NCBI RefSeq assembly: GCF_003121405.1
Contig: NZ_QBUY01000061.1
Location: 1 to 49,228, forward strand
Length of the DNA: 49,228 nucleotides
Direction of reading: 5' to 3'
DNA from: Paraburkholderia sp. C35
Lineage (GTDB): Bacteria > Pseudomonadota > Gammaproteobacteria > Burkholderiales > Burkholderiaceae
Numbering within the stretch: position 1 is the stretch's first letter; each line of letters begins with the position of its first letter. Below, piece after piece: positions 23,509-31,700 of the stretch. Made by a program: the position numbers and the translations under genes. Below the pieces are notes generated by a model. That model was not told the origin of the DNA. It saw only the letters and a list, made by a program, of their open reading frames with translations, and made no database searches.

Positions 23509-24972
23509 ATGTCCACAACGCTCAGACAGGCTGCATCGGCGGCACGCCAGACCGGCAACGGTTACCGCACGCTATGGCGGTGGCATTTTTACGCCGGACT
23601 GTTCGTGATGCCATTTCTTGTGGTCCTTGCGATCACGGGCACGATTTACTGCTTCCAGCCGCAGATCGAGCCTTTGTTGTATCCGCATCGGTTGATCGTG
23701 CAGCCTGAGGCGCGCGCCCGGTTAAGCCAGGAAGCGCTGCTTGCTCGCGCGGTGACTGCGATGCCGAAGGGTGCCGTCGCGAGCAGCGTGCGCGTGCCGT
23801 CGGAGCCGAACCGCAGTGCCGAGTTCGTGTTCCGTCTGCCGCAGGGCGGCAGCGAGAGTGTCTACGTCAACCCATACAGCGGCGAGGTGCTGGGCACGTT
23901 GAGTATCGAGAACCGGTTGATGCAGGTGTCGCGGATGCTGCATCGCAAGCTGCTGCTCGGCAAGCCGGGTGAACTGCTGATGGAACTGGTGGCCTGCTGG
24001 ACGCTGGTGATGATCGGAACAGGCGTTGCGCTATGGTGGCCGCAGGCGGGCACACGGGTGCGCGAAGCGCTGTTGCCCAAGCTCTCGCTTCAGGGACGTC
24101 CCTTCTGGAAGAGCCTGCATGCCGCGCTGGGCATCTGGCTGGCAATCGGCGCTGTCGCGTTCGTGTTGACGGGCTTGCCGTGGACAGGGTCGTGGGGCCA
24201 GTATTTCAAGTCGCTCGCGACCAGCGCCAACCTCGGTTCGCCGCCGGGCTCATGGGGTGGCCTGCCGCTGCGCTCCAGCGTGCCGGGCGGTGTGCAACCG
24301 GCTGCACAGCCTGCGGCCGATGCCGGGGCGCATCACATGGACGAGATGGAATCGATGCCCGGCATGAAGATGGACGATATGCCGCTCGCCACCGTGCCTT
24401 GGGCCGTTGGCGCGGTGCAGGTGCCGCATTCGCCTGCGGACACGACGGGTGCGAGACTGCCGCTTGCCAGCGTGATCGACATGCTGCGCCGTGACGGCAT
24501 CGACGGCGGCTACGAGATCGCTTTGCCGACCAAACCGGACGGTGTCTATACGGTGTCGTATTTCCCCGCGGATCCCAAAGCAGAGCGAACGATCTATATC
24601 GATCAGTACAACGGCGCCGTGCTGAAGGACATTCGCTACGAGGACTACGGTGCCGTGTCGAAGGCCGTATCGTACGGCACGGCGTTGCACATGGGCCGGT
24701 ACTTCGGTCTGGCCAATCAGATCGTGTGCGCGGCTATTTCGCTTGGACTCGCCGCCATGGCCGTGACGGGTTGCGTAATGTGGTGGAAGCGCCGGCCGTC
24801 GGGTTCGCTCGGCGTGCCGGGCCGCGAACGCGCAGCGCCGCCGATGCGCGGCTGGAAGACAGGCCTGGTCCTGCTCGGTCTGGTGTTTCCGTTGATGGGC
24901 GCAACGCTGGTCGCTGTCTGGCTTGCCGATCGCGTGATATTCGGACCGTCTGCACGGCGTCTGGCATCGTGA
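23509..24972 (+). CDS. PepSY-associated TM protein with a Met/His-rich periplasmic loop
   Basis: A 487-residue inner-membrane protein of the PepSY_TM family (PiuB-like). It has four or five spans (about 28-50, 155-178, 206-226 and two near the C-terminus) and two PepSY-type periplasmic regions. The family is often iron-regulated and is thought to work as a membrane reductase or receptor partner. Residues 275-291 contain HHMDEMESMPGMKMDDM: two His and six Met, with M277, M280, M283 and M286 spaced by three. This pattern is characteristic of Cu(I)-binding segments. The start at 23509 has GAGGAGG upstream. It follows the TonB receptor by 70 bases. Confidence 0.85.
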   Translation: MSTTLRQAASAARQTGNGYRTLWRWHFYAGLFVMPFLVVLAITGTIYCFQPQIEPLLYPHRLIVQPEARARLSQEALLARAVTAMPKGAVASSVRVPSEPNRSAEFVFRLPQGGSESVYVNPYSGEVLGTLSIENRLMQVSRMLHRKLLLGKPGELLMELVACWTLVMIGTGVALWWPQAGTRVREALLPKLSLQGRPFWKSLHAALGIWLAIGAVAFVLTGLPWTGSWGQYFKSLATSANLGSPPGSWGGLPLRSSVPGGVQPAAQPAADAGAHHMDEMESMPGMKMDDMPLATVPWAVGAVQVPHSPADTTGARLPLASVIDMLRRDGIDGGYEIALPTKPDGVYTVSYFPADPKAERTIYIDQYNGAVLKDIRYEDYGAVSKAVSYGTALHMGRYFGLANQIVCAAISLGLAAMAVTGCVMWWKRRPSGSLGVPGRERAAPPMRGWKTGLVLLGLVFPLMGATLVAVWLADRVIFGPSARRLAS

Positions 24973-25012
24973 ACGACGGTAGCGCGATGTTGTATTGCAA
25001 GTTGCGCGGCCG

Positions 25013-25510
25013 ATGAACCGGCTGCGCCGTTTGCGAACGCATCATTCCGTAGGGCGCTGGCTATTGCACGCGCTCCTGCTGCTGTTTGCCGTGCGCCTGC
25101 TGGTTCCAGGCGGCGTCATGCTCGACGACGCTACGTCGGACGGTGACTTCGGTCTGGTTCTGTGCACGGGGCATGGACCGCTGGTGATATCGACAGTAGT
25201 CGATCAACCTGAGCTTGCGGTTACCCGTCAATCGCTCGATCCGCATCCGCACGCCGCATCGCCTGCTTTCGACGGCCATTCCGCATTTCAGTTAGCCGAT
25301 GCGCCGCATCATCAAGGCACGGGTTCCGCCTCCGGTGATCTCTGTCCGTTTGCCGGCGCGCTGACGATTGCGCTCATCGCCATTGCAGCGCTGATCGTCG
25401 CGCATCGGGTCGATCTTCGTGAACGCGGTCCGTCCGCTGCGCGCACCCGTATCTTTTCGCGGCCACGCGCCGCTGCGCACACGCCTCGCGCGCCGCCGGC
25501 GTTGGCCTGA
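25013..25510 (+). CDS. DUF2946-like protein upstream of the third TonB receptor
   Basis: A 165-residue protein with the same subtype layout as the 20630 copy: N-terminal hydrophobic segment (17-33), LVLCTGHGPL (C51), a His-rich loop (about 77-101), SGDLCPFAGA (C111), a membrane span (about 113-131) and the tail HTPRAPPALA. It begins 40 bases after the PepSY gene and ends 166 bases before the next TonB receptor. The ATG at 25013 is preferred over an in-frame TTG at 24995. Function unproven; the repeated pairing suggests a partner of the receptors. Confidence 0.75.
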   Translation: MNRLRRLRTHHSVGRWLLHALLLLFAVRLLVPGGVMLDDATSDGDFGLVLCTGHGPLVISTVVDQPELAVTRQSLDPHPHAASPAFDGHSAFQLADAPHHQGTGSASGDLCPFAGALTIALIAIAALIVAHRVDLRERGPSAARTRIFSRPRAAAHTPRAPPALA

Positions 25511-25676
25511 TCCAAGGGCAACGCTTCGCGTCTGCCTTCCACGCATCGAATCTGCCAGTTGTCCGTACTATCGTCTTGCGACCGACGAGGGGATGCTTCG
25601 TCCGTCGCTCGCGATACGAACCGCAATCCGGACAGCCCGCCGATCACTACAAAAATGAATGAGCCGGAATAGAACA

Positions 25677-27797
25677 ATGACTTTCAGGGTGACGATTTTC
25701 GCTGCCGCTGCGCTGGCGACGTTTGCAGTACCGCTGCATGCTCAAGAGAACAACACGGATACACAGGGCGCTACGCTCAAGCCGATTCAGGTCAATGCGC
25801 CAAAGCAGAACGAGCTGACCAGACCGCTCGATACGGGCAGCCATCTTGGACTCTCGGAGCTGGAGACGCCCGCGAGCGTCGAACAGATCGATCGCGCGAC
25901 GCTCGACGAGCGCGGCGACAGTTCGATCGTCGATGCCGTCAGTCGCGCGGCAGGCATGAGCGAGTCGCCGCACCCGGGCAATGGCGGCTCAGAACTCGGC
26001 GCACGCGGTTTTGTCGGCAGTTCGTCGGTGACGCAGTTGTACGACGGACTGCGGCCTTATGGCGCGATCGGCGTGACGTATCCGTTCGATACGTGGTCGA
26101 TCGATCATATCGACGTATTGCGCGGCCCTTCCTCGGTGATCTATGGCGAAGGCGCGATTGGTGGCGTCGTGAACGTGGTGCCCAAAAAGCCCACCCGCAC
26201 GCCGATCGAGAATGAACTGCAGGTCGGTGTCGGCACGGAGCGCACTGCCCGTGTGGCTTTCGGCAGCGGCGGCGCGATCAATGACAAGCTCTCGTATCGC
26301 TTCGACGTCAGCGGCAATCGCTCGGACAACTGGGTGGACCGCGGCGATTCGCGTGATCTGTCCGTGTCGGGCGCGCTGCGTTACGACATCACGTCGGACC
26401 TGTATGTAACGGCGTCGTATGCGCAGGGCTACCAGCATCCTATGCAGTATTTCGGCATTCCGTTGATCAACGGTTCGCTCGACCGCTCGCTGTACTCGAA
26501 AAACTACAACGTCGGCGACAGCCTGATTTCCTATCGCGACAGTTGGGCGACGGTATCGGCCAACTGGCAGCCAAGCGATAACCTGAACGTGACGAGCACG
26601 CTCTACCGGATGAAGAGCAACCGGCACTGGAAAGACGCCGAGTACTACACGTACATTCCCTCATCGGGGCTGATCGAGAGAAGCAGCTATACGGAGATCT
26701 TCCACGATCAGGAGCAGTACGGAAACGTCACCACAGCCACATTGAACAGTGTGCTGCTCGGCATGACGAACACGTTTTCAACCGGCTTCGAACTGAATCA
26801 CACTACATTCCAGCACGACAACAACTCGCCATACTCCGGAACCTCATACGTCGATCCGTACAACTTCGATCCCGGCAACTTCATCAATGTCGCCGGCACG
26901 TATCCGAAGTACCGGACGCAGTCGAACCAGTACGCGCTGTTCGCCGAAGACCGTCTGGCCATCACGTCGCGCTGGTCGGTGGTCGGCGGGGTGCGCTATG
27001 ACCATGCGAGCGTGAACCGCCAGGACCTCGTCAACGGCGGTGCTTTCACGAAGGTGTTTCCGTATACGGGCTGGCGGATCGGCACCGTCTACAACATACA
27101 GCCGGATCTCGCGGTGTATGGCCAGTACTCGGTCGCGGCTGACCCGATCAGTTCTTTGCTGATGCTGAATGCGACCAAGGCACAGTACACGCTCGCAACG
27201 GGCAAACAGATCGAGATCGGCGTCAAGCAGTCGTTCCTGAACGGCAAGGCCGACTGGACGCTTGCGGCCTATCGCATCGTGAAGAAAAACCTCGTCACGG
27301 CAGACCCGCTCAATCCGAACCAGTCGATTCAGGTCGGCCAGCAATCGTCGCGAGGCATCGAGGCAACCGTCGGCGCGGAGATCGCAAAAGATTGGCGCGT
27401 CGATGCGAACGTGGCGGGTCTGCGCGCGAAGTACGACGACTTCAACGAGACCTCGGGCGGCACGACGGTATCGCGTGCGGGCAATGTGCCCGTGTCGGTG
27501 CCGCAGCGCCTCGCCAACCTGTGGGTCAGCTACCACTTCGCGCAGGACTGGACGGGTATTGCCGGACTGAAGTACGTGGGGAAACGCTATGCGGATACGG
27601 CCAATACGCTGGTGATGCCGTCTTACACGACGGTCGATCTGGGTCTCGCCTGGAAGCCCCGCAAAGACACGACGGTCACGGCGCGCGCCTACAACGTGTT
27701 CAATCGTCACTATGTGCAATCGGCGTATTACGACGAGACGCAGTATCTGCTCGGCAATGACCGGCGGCTCGAACTGCTCGTGAACTACCGTTTCTGA
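25677..27797 (+). CDS. TonB-dependent outer-membrane receptor, siderophore type (third)
   Basis: A 706-residue receptor. Signal peptide is about 1-22 (TIFAAAALATFAVPLHAQ). The plug has SIVDAVSRAAGM, GARGFVGSSSVTQLYDGLRP and DHIDVLRGPSSVIYGEGAIG, followed by GGVVNVVPKKP. The barrel ends LELLVNYRF with the terminal Phe. The plug style is that of FhuA/FpvA-class siderophore receptors. I start at 25677 where the signal peptide begins. A longer frame adds six residues. It ends 47 bases before the DJ-1-like gene, so the two are probably co-transcribed. Confidence 0.92.
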   Translation: MTFRVTIFAAAALATFAVPLHAQENNTDTQGATLKPIQVNAPKQNELTRPLDTGSHLGLSELETPASVEQIDRATLDERGDSSIVDAVSRAAGMSESPHPGNGGSELGARGFVGSSSVTQLYDGLRPYGAIGVTYPFDTWSIDHIDVLRGPSSVIYGEGAIGGVVNVVPKKPTRTPIENELQVGVGTERTARVAFGSGGAINDKLSYRFDVSGNRSDNWVDRGDSRDLSVSGALRYDITSDLYVTASYAQGYQHPMQYFGIPLINGSLDRSLYSKNYNVGDSLISYRDSWATVSANWQPSDNLNVTSTLYRMKSNRHWKDAEYYTYIPSSGLIERSSYTEIFHDQEQYGNVTTATLNSVLLGMTNTFSTGFELNHTTFQHDNNSPYSGTSYVDPYNFDPGNFINVAGTYPKYRTQSNQYALFAEDRLAITSRWSVVGGVRYDHASVNRQDLVNGGAFTKVFPYTGWRIGTVYNIQPDLAVYGQYSVAADPISSLLMLNATKAQYTLATGKQIEIGVKQSFLNGKADWTLAAYRIVKKNLVTADPLNPNQSIQVGQQSSRGIEATVGAEIAKDWRVDANVAGLRAKYDDFNETSGGTTVSRAGNVPVSVPQRLANLWVSYHFAQDWTGIAGLKYVGKRYADTANTLVMPSYTTVDLGLAWKPRKDTTVTARAYNVFNRHYVQSAYYDETQYLLGNDRRLELLVNYRF

Positions 27798-27844
27798 CGG
27801 GAGAACGGCGCGCTGCATCTGCTTGTCCGACACTGGGAGATTCA

Positions 27845-28660
27845 ATGGACCGACGCACCTTTATCAAGGCGAGTACTGTGCTCACTGCGAGCCAGTCGAT
27901 ATCAGCGACCGCACAGCAGCATGATGACGCGGCAGCCGCACACATGCGGATGATGAACACGCTGCCGCCAGATGCACCAAAGATCGCGATGCTGATCTAT
28001 CCGCAGATGGTCGCGATGGATCTCGTCGGTCCATTGACGATCTTCAACGTGGCGCGTTTCGATACGCGCCTTGTCTGGAAATCGACCTCACCCGTCATGA
28101 CGGTCGAAGGTCTGCCTTTCGCGGCACGCCACAGCTTCGACGACTGTCCATCGGACATCGACGTGCTGTTCGTGCCAGGCGGCACCATGGGTACGATCGA
28201 ATGCATGAATGATCCCGTGGTGCTGCGCTTTCTCGCGGAACGTGGCGCAAAGGCGAAGTGGGTCACGAGTGTTTGTACGGGCGGACTGGTGCTGGGCGCA
28301 GCGGGATTGCTGGTCGGCTACGACGCAACCGCGCACTGGGCCGTGGCTGACTTGCTGCCATTGATGGGCGCGCGTCATGTCGATCAGCGCGTGGTGCGTG
28401 ACCGCAACCGGATGACGGGAGGCGGCGTGACAGCGGGCATCGATTTCGCGCTCGCACTCGTGGCCGACATGCGTGCCGGAGAAGCGGCGCGGCGGGCCGC
28501 GCTGACGGTCGAATATGCGCCGGCACCGCCTGTTCAAAGCGGCACGCCGCAACAGGCCGGTCCGGCACGAACGGCGGCGATGCGTCAAAGCCGCGCGTGG
28601 ATGGATGAGCAGGCGCGGCGGGCGGCAGAGCAGGCCGGCAGACGGCTGGGGACTGCCTGA
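27845..28660 (+). CDS. DJ-1/PfpI-family protein, isonitrile-hydratase-like, with Tat-like leader
   Basis: A 271-residue protein. The N-terminus MDRRTFIKASTVLTASQSIS carries RRTFIK, a good twin-arginine motif, though its hydrophobic core is weak. This suggests periplasmic location. The DJ-1/PfpI domain (about 45-225) has MDLVGP (D59) and SVCTGGLVLGAAGLL with the nucleophile-elbow cysteine C144, as in isonitrile hydratase. That enzyme adds water to isonitriles, giving N-formamides. The tail from about 230 is Gln/Ala/Arg-rich. It lies 47 bases after a siderophore-type receptor. A general DJ-1 stress role, or a GlxA-like regulator fragment without DNA-binding domain, are alternatives. Confidence 0.8.
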   Translation: MDRRTFIKASTVLTASQSISATAQQHDDAAAAHMRMMNTLPPDAPKIAMLIYPQMVAMDLVGPLTIFNVARFDTRLVWKSTSPVMTVEGLPFAARHSFDDCPSDIDVLFVPGGTMGTIECMNDPVVLRFLAERGAKAKWVTSVCTGGLVLGAAGLLVGYDATAHWAVADLLPLMGARHVDQRVVRDRNRMTGGGVTAGIDFALALVADMRAGEAARRAALTVEYAPAPPVQSGTPQQAGPARTAAMRQSRAWMDEQARRAAEQAGRRLGTA

Positions 28661-28682
28661 CGCAGCGCGCCGGTTATATGCA

Positions 28683-28712
28683 GGTGTCGCTGTATCGCGA
28701 TACAGCGACACC
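28683..28712. terminator. Perfect 30-base palindrome between convergent genes
   Basis: GGTGTCGCTGTATCG is followed directly by its exact reverse complement. The fifteen-pair stem lies between the convergent ends of the DJ-1-like gene (stop at 28660) and the PCu(A)C gene (stop at 28734). Short A/T stretches flank it, but there is no proper T-run. Position argues for a two-way terminator. The symmetry would also suit a protein-binding site. Confidence 0.6.
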
Positions 28713-28733
28713 GCAGACATAAAAGGCCGTCGT

Positions 28734-29183
28734 TTATCTGGACGTCGCGCCTGCCGGCTTGATCGCACATTGCGCTGTCAGCTTTTCGCCGTCGCTGAAC
28801 GAAAACGTGAGGGGCAGCGTCGAGCCGATCTTGAGCGGCGCTTTACGCTGTTCGAGCATGACGTGATAGCCGCCCGGCGCGAAGGCGAGTTTGCCGTGGG
28901 CGGGAACGGTCGCCTTGTCGACCATCACCATTTTCGACGTGCTTCCGCTCGACTGCGTCTGATGAAGCATGGCCATGCCGAACGCGTCGGTGTCGACCGA
29001 CGTCAGATCGATCGCCTTGTCGCTCATATTCATAGCCGTGAAATAGGCGCCGGACGGCACATCGCCGGGCATCGAGCGGACCCAGCAGTCGGACACCATC
29101 ACAGACGGCGAAGACGCGGCGTGTGCGTTGAGCATGGGTGCGCAAAGGGCGAACAGGGCGAGAATCGGAAGAGTGCGTTTCAT
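28734..29183 (-). CDS. Periplasmic copper chaperone PCu(A)C
   Basis: A 149-residue protein with a signal peptide (1-22). The Cu(I) motif H-X10-M-X21-H-X-M is exact: H74, M85, H107 and M109. PCu(A)C proteins carry copper to cytochrome oxidase assembly or hold it in the periplasm. A second small feature is a pair of cysteines (C33 and C139) outside the motif. It is downstream of a DUF2946 gene on the same strand. The start ATG 29183 is set by the signal peptide; the frame upstream is shadow sequence. Confidence 0.93.
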   Translation of the reverse strand: MKRTLPILALFALCAPMLNAHAASSPSVMVSDCWVRSMPGDVPSGAYFTAMNMSDKAIDLTSVDTDAFGMAMLHQTQSSGSTSKMVMVDKATVPAHGKLAFAPGGYHVMLEQRKAPLKIGSTLPLTFSFSDGEKLTAQCAIKPAGATSR

Positions 29184-29388
29184 GACAGGTACGTAAAGGT
29201 AGAGTGATGAGAAAAGTATCGTGGGCATGGTTTGCGGGCGATCGCGTCACCAACTGCACTGATGACGCGCACAGGGCATCCCGGCTGCGAACCGCGCCGA
29301 CCTGGGTGCGTATCGGGCACGCGCTGATGAGCGATGCCGGATGCAAAGAATCTGAAAAGGCGGCGATGCTCGCAGCCAGAAGACCGCG

Positions 29389-29745
29389 TCAGACGGGCGG
29401 CGCGCGCGGGCTGCCGAAGCGGAATTCGAGAAGGGGTACGAAGTGAACAGCCAATGCCACCGTCGAAACAACGACAGGCGCCGCCAAGGCCACCGAGGTT
29501 CCCGTTGGCGACGAGATGGGCGGATGGTGGATTAGCAGATCACAATAAGGACATGCCGCGAAGTGATCATGCTGGACGGGATGGCTGTTTGGTACAGGGC
29601 GCGATGCCGTGCAAAGCACGCTTTGCAAATCCTGGCCCGGCCTGGCCGCAGCGACGAACTGTCCAACCACAGGCGCGAGCACAGCCAGGCACATGGCAAT
29701 GATGCCAAGCCACGCGGTCAGCCATGTGCGGTGTTGAATGGACAT
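29389..29745 (-). CDS. DUF2946 protein paired with PCu(A)C
   Basis: A 118-residue protein with an N-terminal hydrophobic segment (about 10-32), VLCTASRP (C45), a His-containing loop, FAACPYCDLL (C65 and C68), then IHHPP, a second hydrophobic stretch and the tail FGSPRAPPV. It belongs to the ACxYC subtype with the 11038 and 15505 copies. An in-frame ATG at 29766 is possible; neither start has a clear ribosome-binding site. The gene lies 205 bases upstream of PCu(A)C on the same strand. This pairing with a copper chaperone is the best local hint that DUF2946 has a copper role. Confidence 0.78.
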   Translation of the reverse strand: MSIQHRTWLTAWLGIIAMCLAVLAPVVGQFVAAARPGQDLQSVLCTASRPVPNSHPVQHDHFAACPYCDLLIHHPPISSPTGTSVALAAPVVVSTVALAVHFVPLLEFRFGSPRAPPV

Positions 29746-29932
29746 GTTTGAGGACTCTATCTGCATGCGCAGTCTATCATCGCGTCTGCATGCAGGCTAC
29801 GCCGTCAGGTCTCGGGCATCGCGCAGGATCTCGAACCAACCGTTCGCATATCGTAATAGGGTGACGCGCTTCGGCATGGCGCGCGTCGATCGGCTTCAGA
29901 CAGCCGCTGACGGCGAAGGCGCGCGGTATTGC

Positions 29933-30694
29933 TTATTTGCCGCCAGTTACGTCAAGGAACGTGCCCGTGATGAAAGAAGCCTGGTCGCTTGCCAGCCACA
30001 AGATTGCGCGTGCAACTTCTTCGGGCTGTCCGCCTCGTCCCATGGGGATCGAATCTTTCACGCGATCCACCCGTGCTGGCTCGCCGCCGCTGGCGTGCAT
30101 CTCGGTGTAGATGTGTCCTGGCCGGACGCAATTGACGCGTATGCCATCCCGCGCCACCTCTTTTGCGAAACCGGTTGTGAACGTTTCGACGGCACCTTTG
30201 GACGCTGCGTAATCGACGTATTCGTTTGGACTGCCGAGACGGGCCGATGCCGATGAGATATTGATCACCGAGCCGCCACGTCCGTGATGACGCAAGGACA
30301 TCCGCCTGGCCGCTTGCTGCGCGCACAGAATCGGGCCAATCGCGTTGACGGCGAAGATACGTTGCATCCGCTCGAAGTCGAGATCCTCCAGCCGGGACTG
30401 CCGCGCAATGATCGCAGCGTTGTTCACGAGCACATCGATCCGGCCGAACTCGCGGTCGATCGCGGCGAAGAGGCGAGCGACCTGGGCGGGATCGGCGCTA
30501 TCCGCGCGCATGGGCAAAGCCCGGCGCCCCGCCGCTTCCACGTCGGCCGCCACCGCCAGCGCGGCCGCTTCGTTGGAGATGAAGCTGATCGCGACGTCGT
30601 AGCCTTTTGCGGCAGCAAGACGCGCAGTCGCTGCGCCTACACCGCGGCTGCCACCCGTTATCAGTATGAGCGGTGTCTGAGAGAGGTTATCCAT
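29933..30694 (-). CDS. SDR-family oxidoreductase
   Basis: A 253-residue cytosolic short-chain dehydrogenase/reductase. TGGSRGVGAATARL near the N-terminus is the NAD(P) glycine motif, LVNNAAI follows, and the catalytic set includes S in INISSASA and YAASK. The C-terminal FLDVTGGK is typical of classical SDRs. The substrate cannot be told. The start MDNLSQT is used; five more in-frame codons lie upstream. It is divergent from no gene and 58 bases after the DMT exporter gene on the same strand. Confidence 0.92.
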   Translation of the reverse strand: MDNLSQTPLILITGGSRGVGAATARLAAAKGYDVAISFISNEAAALAVAADVEAAGRRALPMRADSADPAQVARLFAAIDREFGRIDVLVNNAAIIARQSRLEDLDFERMQRIFAVNAIGPILCAQQAARRMSLRHHGRGGSVINISSASARLGSPNEYVDYAASKGAVETFTTGFAKEVARDGIRVNCVRPGHIYTEMHASGGEPARVDRVKDSIPMGRGGQPEEVARAILWLASDQASFITGTFLDVTGGK

Positions 30695-30751
30695 TGCGTG
30701 AACCTTCATGTGATGGTGAACATGGTTTATGTCGTTGCGCTACGAGGCATA

Positions 30752-31594
30752 TCAAAGCCCCAGACACACCGCTCCCGCCGCGACGACGAAGCAGGCGAGC
30801 CAGCGCGTCGCCCTGACCGTTTCGCGCAGGAACATACGGCCGATGAGCACTGCGAACACCACACTGGTCTCGCGCAACGCCGATACGGTACCCATCGCAC
30901 CTGACTGCAAAGCCCAGATCACGATGCCATACGCTGCAATCGACACCAGCCCGCCCCCGAGCGATGCGCCGACCGAGAGCGGCGCGGCACGCAAAGGCGT
31001 CCAGAGCGGCGAGAATCCGCGCAGCGCGACGAACAGGATGGGCATGAGCCAATAGAACAGGAACATCCATGCGGTGTACGCGAATGGCTGACCGCCGGAC
31101 AATCTCACGCCGATGCCGTCGATCACGGTGTAGAGCGCAATCGTCACCCCCGTCGTCAGCGCGGCCAGCGCGCCCGCTCGCGACACGTGACGCCCCTGCA
31201 ACGCAATCGCGATGATGCCGCCCGAGATCATCGCGATGCCGAGAAAGTGCAGTCTGCCGATCGCCTCATGCGCAAACAGCGCCGCGCCGAGTGTGACGAG
31301 CAGCGGCGACGAGCCGCGCGCGATCGGATACGCCATCGCCAGGTCGTTGCGTCGATACGAGCGCACGAGGCTGACGTTGTACACGACATGCACGAGACCC
31401 GAAGCAACGATATAAGGCCAGGAGGCGCGCGCCGGCCACGGATTGAACGCGACGACGAGCGTGGCCACTGCCGCGATGGCGATACTCATCCACGTCATGG
31501 ACAGGAAGCGGTCGCGGTTGCCGTGCAACATCGCGTTCCAGCTGGCGTGGAGCAGCGCGGCGAACAGCACGACACCGCCGGTGTAACTGAGCAT
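30752..31594 (-). CDS. EamA-family (DMT superfamily) transporter
   Basis: A 280-residue inner-membrane protein with about ten spans in two EamA repeats. The N-terminal half contains FAALLHASWNAML. The C-terminal half has SALRETSVVFAVLIG, the usual EamA motif. Such proteins mostly export small metabolites or amino acids. The start at 31594 is set by the first span; the frame further upstream is a shadow of the divergent LysR gene. The LysR gene at 31701 is divergent by 106 bases and probably regulates it. Confidence 0.88.
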   Translation of the reverse strand: MLSYTGGVVLFAALLHASWNAMLHGNRDRFLSMTWMSIAIAAVATLVVAFNPWPARASWPYIVASGLVHVVYNVSLVRSYRRNDLAMAYPIARGSSPLLVTLGAALFAHEAIGRLHFLGIAMISGGIIAIALQGRHVSRAGALAALTTGVTIALYTVIDGIGVRLSGGQPFAYTAWMFLFYWLMPILFVALRGFSPLWTPLRAAPLSVGASLGGGLVSIAAYGIVIWALQSGAMGTVSALRETSVVFAVLIGRMFLRETVRATRWLACFVVAAGAVCLGL

Positions 31595-31700
31595 GCGGGT
31601 TCCAGGTCGAATCGGGAGCGGCAAGCAGGAAGGATATCTATCTTGAAGGCAGGGAACAAACGAGATAAATTGCCGGATCGTGTTAGAAAAACTCTTTCGA

